A DNA stretch of 64,000 nucleotides, from the NCBI RefSeq assembly GCF_000876015.1, contig NZ_BBQM01000024.1:1-64000 (forward strand), written 5' to 3'. Within the stretch, counting starts at the first letter, position 1. Every line of letters begins with the position of its first letter. The notes below the pieces were generated by a model. That model was given only the letters and a program-made list of their open reading frames with translations. It did no database searches and had not been told where the DNA came from. A program made the translations under genes and the position numbers. Origin of the DNA: Cupriavidus basilensis. Its GTDB lineage: Bacteria; Pseudomonadota; Gammaproteobacteria; Burkholderiales; Burkholderiaceae. This document shows, one piece after another, positions 26,518 through 33,239 of this stretch.

Positions 26518-26819
26518 CGTGGGCGGCGTATCCCAGGCAGGGGCAGGAGCCTATGCTACCAAAGACCCGCCGCAATGGCATCGCGTTGCCACCGCGCGCG
26601 GCGCCGGCGGTCTTCCCGTTTGCCGCGCCGCATGGGGTCCGCGGCAGCCAGGAGCCGTACTCGCGCGCTTTGTCATCTCCCCCTTGCGAGGGGAAGGGAA
26701 ATGCCGCATGGCTGCTCGCTCGTATTGTTATAATTTTTATATCAAAAACGACCATCGCAGCGGGCCACGCGCGCTGGGCGCCCTGACACACACGGTGCGG
26801 GCAATTGCTGGGGAGCGGC
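26518..26819. promoter_or_regulatory. Upstream region of the uncharacterised gene at 26820
   Basis: This 302-base gap has no gene. It contains CCCCCTTGCGAGGGG with a further AAGGG (about 26678-26697), resembling both the REP-like repeat and the AGGG elements found elsewhere here. A marked AT-rich patch with TATAAT at 26729-26734 is a plausible -10 box for the plus-strand gene; no good -35 is seen. Confidence 0.45.
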
Positions 26820-27698
26820 ATGAGCGACAGGGGAAATGGACTGCCGGCATGGTCCGGAACGGGGGCGTGGATGCAGTCATCCGCATGGCGGGAGGCGAGG
26901 GTTTCCGCCAGCCGGGCGCGCGCCGCGCCGGAGGACGAGCAGCGCGAAGCGGCGCAGGACAGCGTGGCGGTGACGGTCTCGCGCCATTGCCTGGATACCT
27001 ACCTGGGGTCCTGCGCGGGCATGGAAGGCAATCCCGCGGCCAGCCTCTGGTTTTGCGATGTCCGCTCCAACAGCGAGCCCGTTGCGCCGGCCAGCATGCT
27101 GCTGCCGGTGGCGGCGCCGCTGGTGTGGGACGCGGCGTTCCGCCTGCGGCAGCGCGAACTGCTCGCGCGCTCGGCCACGCAGCAGAAGATCGCGCGCATT
27201 GCCGCCGCGGTGCGCAACGCCGCGGGCGGCATGGCGCCGTGCGAGGCCAAGGAATACTTCGAGCAGCATCTCTACGGCCCCGCGGGCCGGGAGTTCAAGC
27301 TCACCCTGTTCCCGCTGCCCACCGGCGAGGCCGGCGCCAGGAACTGGACCCGCGTCTACGGCAACCAGCCGGCGCTCAACCCGCAGGAACGCTACCTCGA
27401 ACTCTGCCGCGACGGCATGCGCTTTCGCGCCATCGGCGCACTGCGCCGGCAGCGGCAGCCCAAGGTGATCGTCTGCCTGGGTACGCGCAACACCGATGAC
27501 TTCCTGCGGGCCTTCGGCTTCGGCGGGACTTGCCCGACGCAGCACGTCCTGCAGCCCGCGGACCAGGGCAAGCCGATCCAGGTCTACGTGGACGGGCCCA
27601 CCACCTTGCTGGTGTGCCCGCCGCTGAGCGGCGCCTCCGGGCTCAACTCCGACGTCCTGCAGGCCGCCCTGGGCAGGTTCGTCGCCGGTTTCATGTAA
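26820..27698 (+). CDS. Uncharacterised protein, copy A of a duplicated family
   Basis: This 292-residue protein starts at ATG 26820 with GGGGAG in front. I do not recognise a named family. It is homologous along its length to the protein at 54436-55233: both have LDxYxxSxxGMEG(G)NPAAxxWFCD near the start, QQKIARI or HQKIARI, FKLxLFPLP, ALxPxxRYLxLCRxGxRF, RxxPKVxVCLGxRxxDDFxxAF, LQPAD and CPxLxGASGLxSDVLxxAxGRxxAG at the end. The spacing of an early GNP motif, a central PKVxVCLG strand and a C-terminal motif loosely recalls the uracil-DNA-glycosylase-like fold, but I cannot show it. No signal peptide or membrane helix. Confidence 0.85.
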   Translation: MSDRGNGLPAWSGTGAWMQSSAWREARVSASRARAAPEDEQREAAQDSVAVTVSRHCLDTYLGSCAGMEGNPAASLWFCDVRSNSEPVAPASMLLPVAAPLVWDAAFRLRQRELLARSATQQKIARIAAAVRNAAGGMAPCEAKEYFEQHLYGPAGREFKLTLFPLPTGEAGARNWTRVYGNQPALNPQERYLELCRDGMRFRAIGALRRQRQPKVIVCLGTRNTDDFLRAFGFGGTCPTQHVLQPADQGKPIQVYVDGPTTLLVCPPLSGASGLNSDVLQAALGRFVAGFM

Positions 27699-27739
27699 GG
27701 CGCGGGAACCGGCCGGGCGCAAGGCGCGCCCTTGTCGCG

Positions 27740-28312
27740 CTACGTTCGCGTACCCGCGGCACGCGCCGGCCACAGGCGCAGCAAGGCCTTCATCGCGTAG
27801 ATCACGATCAGCGTGCCGGACAGGTCGCCGACGAACATCGCCAGGAAACCATGCGCCAGTGCCGCGCGATTGCCGCGCAGCGCGAACCAGATGTGGTGCA
27901 GCAGCGGATTTGTCACCGCATATGCCAGCACGAACGCCAGCAGCCGCGCCGGGGTCAGGTTGGTCAGCGATGCCCGCAGGCCGAACGCATGCCGGGCAAG
28001 CCGGTAGACCAGGTACGGCGCCGCGCTCGCCAGGATGGCGCCGATGACCGCGCGCGCGGGATCGTCCGGAAAAAGATAAAAGGCATTGACCAGCAACGAG
28101 GCAATCAGCAGCCCCGCCGCTCCCGCCGCGCCGAACAAAAGCGTGCATAGCAGCCGGACGCCCGCCGGTAAATAAATCCAATTAATTCCAGGCACAAATT
28201 CCAAATGCTGGAAAAGCCACTCATTTAGTGCCATCGCCAAAACAAAGAAAACAATTGTGACGAAGGCCATACTTAACTGGAGGCGAACATGGGGCATTGC
28301 CGTAAAATGCAT
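27740..28312 (-). CDS. Integral membrane protein, possibly MASE1-like
   Basis: This protein of up to 190 residues has about five or six hydrophobic segments: MAFVTIVFFVLAMALNEWLF, the WIYLPAGVRLLCTLLFG region, GLLIASLLVNAFYLF, AVIGAILASAAPYLVY and FLAMFVGDLSGTLIVIYAM. The LPAGVRL and PYLVYR patterns recall MASE1-type sensory membrane domains, here without any output domain. Function is unknown. The start could be ATG 28312 or one of two downstream ATGs. It converges with copy A and is divergent from the MarR-like gene, 80 bases away. Confidence 0.75.
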   Translation of the reverse strand: MHFTAMPHVRLQLSMAFVTIVFFVLAMALNEWLFQHLEFVPGINWIYLPAGVRLLCTLLFGAAGAAGLLIASLLVNAFYLFPDDPARAVIGAILASAAPYLVYRLARHAFGLRASLTNLTPARLLAFVLAYAVTNPLLHHIWFALRGNRAALAHGFLAMFVGDLSGTLIVIYAMKALLRLWPARAAGTRT

Positions 28313-28392
28313 CAGGGCATATAAAAAAAGGGCCTGATGATAGTCGATCCCGCGCGCCGGATACCGCGCTCCGTTTCCCGCAGGATGCCGTC

Positions 28393-28740
28393 GTGACGCG
28401 GCCGGCAGACATCTACCTGCGTTTTCTCCAGTTGGCCGAAGCAGTGCGGGGCTTGCCCTCGCTGCCGGCGCTCGACCCCCTCGAAGAACGGATTCTCGAA
28501 CTGATCGCGCGTACCAGCCAGGCGCAGCAGCGCCTGTCGGTCAGGGACATGATGGCCCGCAGCGAACTGGGATCGCCCGCCACCCTGCACGCCCGTCTGA
28601 AGTCCATGCGCGAGAAAGGCTGGATCATGCTGACGGACACCGAGGACGCCCGCCGCAAGCAACTCGGGCTGACGCCCGAAGCGTTGCGCCATTTCGACAG
28701 GCTGTCCGAATGCCTGGTCAACGCGACGAAAAGTCCCTGA
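28393..28740 (+). CDS. Small winged-helix regulator, MarR-like
   Basis: The protein has 115 residues from GTG 28393, with AGGA about 9 bases upstream. The core reads as a winged helix: LDPLEERILELIART, LSVRDMMARSELGSPATLHARLKSMREKGWI (helix-turn-helix) and a wing with DARRKQLGLTPEALRHF. It lacks the long dimerisation helices of full MarR proteins. It probably binds DNA as a dimer. The divergent membrane protein gene at 28312 is a candidate target. Confidence 0.8.
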   Translation: MTRPADIYLRFLQLAEAVRGLPSLPALDPLEERILELIARTSQAQQRLSVRDMMARSELGSPATLHARLKSMREKGWIMLTDTEDARRKQLGLTPEALRHFDRLSECLVNATKSP

Positions 28741-28809
28741 ACGAAAATCCCTGAACGCCGCGGGCGCGCAATGCGCGCGGCGCCGCGGCGCCCGACGCAC
28801 GCAGTGCCG

Positions 28810-29295
28810 TCAGCCCTTCTGCGATTCCCTGGCCGGGCCGCGCGCGTCGCGGCGCCGCAAGGTCTCGCTGGCCACCGATTCCGACAAGAACAGCCACAGC
28901 GTGCGCACGCGGATCACGCCATCGCCGGGGCCGTCGTGCGTCAGGCGGCCTGCCACTTCCTCCAGCCTGGCGAACATCTCCGGGCGCAAGCGCGCGCGCA
29001 GCGCCTTCAGCTCGGCGGCCGGCACGGCAACCTCGTCGCGGTTGCCGAACACCACGCGCCCGACGACGAACAGCACCGCGCCCAGCACCGCGGCGCCGAT
29101 CCCCACGTTCTGGAAATCCTCGAGGTGGAAGCTGCTCGCCGCGAAGCACAGCACCGCCACCGCCGCTGACAGCATGAAGGCCGCGCGCAGTACCACGAAG
29201 CCGCGCGGCTGCGAGATACGGCGGGTCAGCTCGCGCACGGCGTCGATTTCGTCTTGCTCCAGGACGTTGAGGACATTGGTGGTCGAAACTTTCAT
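28810..29295 (-). CDS. Small protein with two membrane helices, function unknown
   Basis: The protein has 161 residues from ATG 29295; the upstream open frame is unlike protein. It has a cytoplasmic N-terminus (VLEQDEIDAVRELTRRI), two adjacent hydrophobic stretches (VVLRAAFMLSAAVAVLCFAAS and VGIGAAVLGAVLFVVGRVVF) and a charged C-terminal half with RLRPEMFARLEEVAGRL and VRTLWLFLSESVASETLRRR. No family is recognised. The promoter side contains the 12-base tandem repeat at 29470-29505. Confidence 0.7.
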   Translation of the reverse strand: MKVSTTNVLNVLEQDEIDAVRELTRRISQPRGFVVLRAAFMLSAAVAVLCFAASSFHLEDFQNVGIGAAVLGAVLFVVGRVVFGNRDEVAVPAAELKALRARLRPEMFARLEEVAGRLTHDGPGDGVIRVRTLWLFLSESVASETLRRRDARGPARESQKG

Positions 29296-29469
29296 TGTTT
29301 TTACTAGGTCTCGTTTCGTCTGGGTACCGCCAGGCCGGTGCGCAGGGGCAGATGGGCAGCGCAGGTGCCCGGCAGGATGGTATTTCCGTATTTTGAGGCC
29401 GGGCGGCCATGCCGGCAATCGGGCTTTTACCCGGTATGCGCCCTCAGGAGAGGGGCCAAAAGGATGAAT

Positions 29470-29505
29470 GGAGGGATATTCGGAGGGATATTTGGAGAGA
29501 TATTC
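29470..29505. repeat. Three tandem copies of a 12-base repeat
   Basis: GGAGGGATATTC, GGAGGGATATTT and GGAGAGATATTC stand head to tail, with two substitutions among the copies. The array lies between the gene ending at 29539 and the gene starting at 29295, both on the minus strand. Confidence 0.85.
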
Positions 29506-29538
29506 GGGCGGACGGCCGCCCGGCCGCGGCCACCGGCG

Positions 29539-29880
29539 TCAAAGCCCGAGGCTGGGCACGCGCGGCACTTGTTGCGACCGCACATTGAAATGCGGCTCGC
29601 CGAAGGCTTCCAGCAGGCGCGCAATCTCGCGGGCCGAATTCGCGCGCGTGGTGCGGATCTCGCTCAGCCGGCGCGGCGCCGCCGTGCCAGCCACCACGAA
29701 ATGCCGCCGCACCGTCAGCAGCGACTCACGCGGCGGCGGAATCAGCACCGGATGCGCATCCTGGTCCTTGTAGCTGCCATAGGTCCAGCCCGACGGGGTC
29801 AGGTGCGCCTCGACCCAAACCTCGCCGGAAGCCAGCGCATCCGGCGCAGCCGCTTCGCCAATCGTCATCGCCTTGCGCAT
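29539..29880 (-). CDS. Conserved-looking small protein, function unknown
   Basis: The protein has 113 residues from ATG 29880, with GAGAGGCGGGACG directly upstream. It reads as a soluble protein: EVWVEAHLTPSGWTYGSYKDQD, HPVLIPPPRESLLTVRRHFVV, RLSEIRTTRANSAREIARLLEAFGEPHF. No family is recognised and no membrane segment is seen. A second in-frame ATG four codons later is possible. Its upstream side is the structured region at 29994-30219, so a long leader on the minus strand is possible. Confidence 0.7.
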   Translation of the reverse strand: MRKAMTIGEAAAPDALASGEVWVEAHLTPSGWTYGSYKDQDAHPVLIPPPRESLLTVRRHFVVAGTAAPRRLSEIRTTRANSAREIARLLEAFGEPHFNVRSQQVPRVPSLGL

Positions 29881-29993
29881 CGTCCCGCCTCTCGAACATC
29901 GGCCAGGCCAGCCGCCGGCATACCGCCGCCAGGCCCGGCTGCCTGAAATCATTTCGCCCGCGCTCTGATTCTGGTTCGTGCGGCGGCGCGCCG

Positions 29994-30219
29994 GTACCCT
30001 GCCTTGGGGGGCATCGCGCAAACGCGGGCAAGCGGGCTGATGAAGCCGCCGCGCCTGTGGCGCGGACATCGTGTTTCTTTCCCCACCAAAGCGTGGCTCC
30101 CACCGAAGCAGGGTAAGCGTGGAACCATGCGTCCATCAATAATCCAACCCGGCAAGTGTGACCCCTTGCTAATTCCCGATAGGGTGTAGGCACTCCCCGC
30201 GCCTACACCCTCTTTTTTT
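29994..30219 (+). ncRNA. Candidate structured RNA ending in an intrinsic terminator
   Basis: No convincing gene covers this stretch. It opens with GTACCCTGCCTTGGGGGG, an exact 18-base match to 58751-58768, contains a perfect hairpin CCGCGCC-TGT-GGCGCGG (30049-30065), and ends at a strong terminator (30181-30219). A plus-strand transcript of about 200 bases would fit. The minus strand could instead carry a leader for the gene at 29880. No promoter was identified. Confidence 0.35.
30181..30219 (+). terminator. Strong rho-independent terminator
   Basis: AGGGTGTAGGC (30181-30191) pairs with GCCTACACCCT (30201-30211), an 11-base perfect stem with a 9-base loop, followed by CTTTTTTT (30212-30219). 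It is oriented for plus-strand transcription, although no plus-strand gene precedes it. Confidence 0.85.
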
Positions 30220-30389
30220 GCTTTGCGATACCAGATCGGAAGCCCGGGAAATCGGCGCGAGACATGGGGTGCCGGGCATGAGGCTACAATGTTGCGCTGC
30301 GTGTCGTCTTCATTCGCTCGAATGAGACAACGGGACATTACCGTCGGGCAGGGGCCGAGATAAGCTTGGTCATCGCTGCAATCACAGCG

Positions 30390-30552
30390 ATCGGGTTTGA
30401 CAGCCCGTGCACAAAGGGCGGACAACCGCCTCCGGCGGTTTTTTTGTCCGTCTGCCTTCGCGCGCCCATTGGGCGGGCCTCGGTGGGGGAGCCCTCGGGC
30501 TCGCCGGTTCCTTTGTGTCGGTCTGTCAACCCCGTCTTGCGCCCGCCCACCC
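30390..30552 (+). ncRNA. P4 CI / P1 C4-type immunity antisense RNA leader
   Basis: Three related blocks are seen. Block A (30393-30417) contains TTGACAG and GCACAAAGG. Block B (30510-30532) contains CCTTTGTG and CTGTCAACCC, complementary to A almost throughout, with two bulges and two mismatches. Block C (30556-30593) repeats TTGACAG and CACAAAGG, the latter overlapping the ribosome binding site of the next ORF. In phages P4 and P1 an RNA with this logic (seqB pairing with seqA and seqC, or C4 pairing at the icd/ant leader) shuts off downstream expression. A hairpin with seven Ts (30424-30445) lies inside, as I recall from the C4 motif. Strand and role are well supported by the pairing; a covariance model search was not possible. 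Confidence 0.65.
30424..30445 (+). terminator. Intrinsic terminator inside the antisense RNA leader
   Basis: AACCGCC (30424-30430) and GGCGGTT (30434-30440) form a compact stem with a TCC loop, and seven consecutive Ts run from 30439 to 30445. In a C4/CI-type system it would terminate or process the transcript before the target ORF. Confidence 0.75.
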
Positions 30553-30603
30553 CGATTGACAGCGGGGAGCGGTGTTGAATTCGCTCACAAAGGAGGCAAT
30601 CCA

Positions 30604-30708
30604 ATGCTTCTGTTCTCACCTGTCCACTTCGGGGCAGCGACACTGCCGCAATCCATGTTCATCTCTTGGTGCGTCTTCGCGATGCAAGGGAGCGTGCTAC
30701 ATGCATAA
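30604..30708 (+). CDS. 34-residue leader ORF controlled by the antisense RNA
   Basis: ATG 30604 lies 7 bases after AAAGGAGG, an almost perfect ribosome binding site that is part of block C of the antisense system. The 34-residue product (opening LLFSPVHFGAATLPQ) is hydrophobic in its second half (SMFISWCVFAMQGSVL). Its stop overlaps the start of the next ORF by 8 bases, so translation may be coupled. The position matches that of icd-like short ORFs in P1-type leaders. Whether the peptide itself has a function cannot be told. Confidence 0.5.
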   Translation: MLLFSPVHFGAATLPQSMFISWCVFAMQGSVLHA

Positions 30709-30994
30709 GCACACCCGCTACGGCATCACCGCCGAACACACCGGCAGGGACGTGTTCGTCACCGCCCATTCTCCGTGCGAAGATCCTCTCAGCCTTGCCG
30801 GAGAAAAAGCCGCGCAGCTCCACGCGCTACTGACTGTCACCCGCGACAACGCCGCCGCCGGCATCGCGAGCGACCCGGCGCCAGCCATCCAGGACCATCT
30901 GCTCTCCCTGGCCGCCGGCCTCGCCCACGAAACACTCGTCCTGAGCGAGCTCGCCGCACGGCATGACACCGGAGACCGGCACCCCTCCGACTAA
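30701..30994 (+). CDS. Small 97-residue protein downstream of the antisense leader
   Basis: ATG 30701 overlaps the end of the 34-residue ORF. The product has a short beta-like N-terminus (YGITAEHTGRDVFVTAHSP) and then two helical stretches, LSLAGEKAAQLHALLTVTRDNAA and IQDHLLSLAAGLAHETLVLSELAAR. This weakly recalls the small DUF3077-type proteins of pseudomonads, but I cannot establish the relation. No membrane segment and no ribosome binding site of its own, which supports coupling to the leader ORF. Confidence 0.6.
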   Translation: MHKHTRYGITAEHTGRDVFVTAHSPCEDPLSLAGEKAAQLHALLTVTRDNAAAGIASDPAPAIQDHLLSLAAGLAHETLVLSELAARHDTGDRHPSD

Positions 30995-31022
30995 CAGCTG
31001 ACTAACAGCCGGCGCCTGTTGT

Positions 31023-31064
31023 CTCCCCTCTCCCGCTTGCGGGAGAGGGGTCGGGGGAGAGGGG
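31023..31064. repeat. REP-like palindromic element, copy 1
   Basis: CCCCTCTCCCGC pairs with GCGGGAGAGGGG across a short TT centre, followed by TCGGGGGAGAGGGG. The same sequence lies in opposite orientation, with a few substitutions, at 62520-62561. It stands in the gap after the 97-residue ORF and may act as a transcript-end structure. Confidence 0.8.
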
Positions 31065-31645
31065 CAGCGTCCCCACGAAGTCAGTCCCGTCAAGACTCCG
31101 CAGGCCTTCGCCTGCCTCGCCTCACCGCCCAGCCTTCCCCTTCCTTCGTAGGGTACTCGGATTCCGAAGAACAATAATCAAAAAAGCATCGACGAATTGG
31201 TGCGCAGGAAAACAAGAAAAGATCCGCAAATATCAGGAAAATTAATCAATAAATGGTGAATTAAATATCCTGAATATCGACGCAATTATCCAGCTTCACT
31301 AGGGTTCGAATTCTTCCGCAATACCCCTTCCGGGGGCATCCCCACCTTTGTCGGGTCCACCCTTCAGTAGGGATAGAAAACCCGGTAAAAACGCCAGTAT
31401 TGCCTTGAAGATTGACCCCGAGCGGCCATACACTTCGCCGGTCCTCCTGCGGTGGTGCACTGCAAGAGAGACAGCAGGAGATGTCGCGAAACCACCGCCG
31501 CAAGGTCCATATCCGCCGGCAGCGCAAACAAGACGGAAAGACACCAACGAGTGCCATGACGGACAAGCGGATTCACCGCAGCAAGGCCCACCTGGAGACG
31601 GCAGGGCAGCGCGGAAATTTCGGGTATCAAGGAAATCATCAAGTC
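31065..31645 (+). promoter_or_regulatory. Leader region of the exopolysaccharide operon
   Basis: About 580 bases without a convincing gene. The first half is AT-rich (31155-31300). Two palindromic elements follow: ATACCCCTTCCGGGGGCATC (31321-31340) and ACCCTTCAGTAGGGAT (31359-31374), members of the recurring CCCT/AGGG set. An open frame joins this region to wza from ATG 31412 or 31556, but that part is Arg/Lys-rich and lacks the wza signal peptide, so I treat it as leader. Confidence 0.55.
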
Positions 31646-32785
31646 GTGTTCAAGCTTCCAAGCAAGCTGCCCGTTGGCAGAGCAGTACTGTGGCTGGGAA
31701 TGATCCCGTTGCTGGCATCCTGCGCACTTGCGCCAGGCATGCGCTTCGATCCGCAGCGCCCCCTCGATCCCGACGATCCAGAGTCGGTGCCCAAAGTCAC
31801 GTTGATCACGCCCGCGCTGGTGAAGGCGCTGAAGGCGGCGGCCAAGCCGGTCAATGCAGGAGTGGACGAGCTCTTTGCCGAGGTCGCGCCATATACCGTG
31901 GGCGTGGGCGACATTCTCTCCATCGTGGTGTGGGACCACCCCGAACTCGTATTTCCTACCCAGACGTATTCTATCGGCACTGCCTACGACATCCCCAACT
32001 ATAGCGGGGCGGCTAATGTGCCTGGTTATGTGGTCAGCCCCAGTGGAACTATACAGTTTCCCTATGCTGGTAAGGTCGAAGTGGTCGGCAAGACACCCGA
32101 CGAAATTAGGGCTCAGTTGACAGCACAACTCAAGCCGTATGTCGCCATGCCACAGGTGACCGCGCGCGTGCTCGCCTTTCGCAGCAAACGCGTCTACCTG
32201 GACGGCGAGGTCAAGACACCTGGCCCGCAGAACATCGACGATGTACCCATGACCTTGGTCGAGGCGTTGAATCGGGCAGGCGGAATCAATGTGCTGACAG
32301 GCGATAACAGCCGTATTCGCATCTCGCGCAATGGGAAGAACTACTACGTCAATTTGCCAGCGCTACTCCAGCAAGGGACTGACCCTGCCCGTATCCTGCT
32401 GCGCAATGGCGACATCGTTCGCGTGGAACAACGCGAGGACAGCAAGGTCTTCGTGACTGGGGAAGTCGTTCGCCCCATGAGCATCCTGCCGCGCAATGGT
32501 CGCCTGACGCTCAATGAAGCTATCGGCGAGGCCGGCGGCGTCAATCCCGTCTCCGCGGATGCCCGGGAGCTCTATGTCATTCGCAAGAGCGCGGATGGTG
32601 ACGCAGAGATATTCCATCTTGACGGTAAATCGCCGGTCTCGTTGGCACTGGCTGAGTCCTTCGAACTCAAGCCGAAGGACGTCGTCTATGTCGATGCTGC
32701 CGGCGTAGTCCGCTGGAGCCGCGTGATCAACCAGTTGTTGCCGAGCGGCAATTTCGTAACTGGTGCTGCGAACGTCGCGAAATGA
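31646..32785 (+). CDS. wza: Wza-like polysaccharide export lipoprotein
   Basis: Wza forms the outer-membrane channel through which group 1-type capsule or exopolysaccharide leaves the cell. GTG 31646 is chosen because AAGGAA precedes it and because it yields a classic lipoprotein signal, LWLGMIPLLASC, with cleavage before the cysteine; the length is then 379 residues, usual for the family. Landmarks: YTVGVGDILSIVVWDHPEL (polysaccharide export domain), TARVLAFRSKRVYLDGEVKTPG (first SLBB domain) and SKVFVTGEVVRPM (second). An upstream ATG at 31556 is open but gives a non-standard extension. The stop overlaps the next start by 4 bases (ATGA). Confidence 0.93.
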   Translation: MFKLPSKLPVGRAVLWLGMIPLLASCALAPGMRFDPQRPLDPDDPESVPKVTLITPALVKALKAAAKPVNAGVDELFAEVAPYTVGVGDILSIVVWDHPELVFPTQTYSIGTAYDIPNYSGAANVPGYVVSPSGTIQFPYAGKVEVVGKTPDEIRAQLTAQLKPYVAMPQVTARVLAFRSKRVYLDGEVKTPGPQNIDDVPMTLVEALNRAGGINVLTGDNSRIRISRNGKNYYVNLPALLQQGTDPARILLRNGDIVRVEQREDSKVFVTGEVVRPMSILPRNGRLTLNEAIGEAGGVNPVSADARELYVIRKSADGDAEIFHLDGKSPVSLALAESFELKPKDVVYVDAAGVVRWSRVINQLLPSGNFVTGAANVAK

Positions 32786-33219
32786 TCAATACCGTACTCG
32801 TCGTGTGCATTGGAAATATTTGCAGGAGCCCTATGGCGGAAGGGCTCCTGAAGCAAGCGTTGCCTGATATCAATGTTGTCTCCGCTGGCCTCGGTGCATT
32901 AACCGGCCAGCCTGCGGATCCGTTCGCTATCGAGCTGATGCAAGAAATGAACATCGATATCTCGGCCCATCGTGCCCAGCAACTCGGTCGGCCCATCGCC
33001 ACCGCAGCGGATCTGATCCTGGTGATGGACAACGAGCAGCGGCAAGACATCCAGCGACTACATCCGGCCACCACAGGGCGAGTGTTTCGCATGGGCGAGC
33101 TCGCCAAATTTGACATACCCGATCCGTACCGCGACGCTCGCACCGCCTTCGAGAATGCGCTGCAACTGATTCAGCGCGGCGTGGAAGCCTGGGTGCCGCG
33201 CATCCGGGCGCTTCGTTAA
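32782..33219 (+). CDS. wzb: Low-molecular-weight protein tyrosine phosphatase, Wzb-like
   Basis: This 145-residue protein carries the P-loop VCIGNICRSP (C-x5-R) right at the N-terminus and the general-acid motif DIPDPYRD near the C-terminus, both diagnostic of LMW phosphatases. In this setting it dephosphorylates the tyrosine tail of Wzc, a cycle needed for polymer export. It overlaps wza by 4 bases and precedes wzc by 20, so the three are one transcription unit. Confidence 0.95.
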   Translation: MINTVLVVCIGNICRSPMAEGLLKQALPDINVVSAGLGALTGQPADPFAIELMQEMNIDISAHRAQQLGRPIATAADLILVMDNEQRQDIQRLHPATTGRVFRMGELAKFDIPDPYRDARTAFENALQLIQRGVEAWVPRIRALR

Positions 33220-33239
33220 CAGAATTAGTAGTAGAGCCT

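Noticed and set aside
30004..30189. 61-codon plus-strand frame and longer minus-strand frames over the structured region
   Set aside because: The frame runs into the terminator stem, lacks a ribosome binding site and has an unlikely composition; a non-coding explanation fits better.
29881..31000. Prophage or integrative element around the C4/CI-like RNA
   Set aside because: No integrase, att repeat, tRNA target, repressor or structural gene is seen in the neighbourhood.
31412..31645. N-terminal extension of wza from ATG 31412 or 31556
   Set aside because: It is Arg/Lys-rich, overlaps the regulatory elements and would place the lipoprotein signal about 50-95 residues inside the protein; GTG 31646 gives a normal signal and family-typical length.
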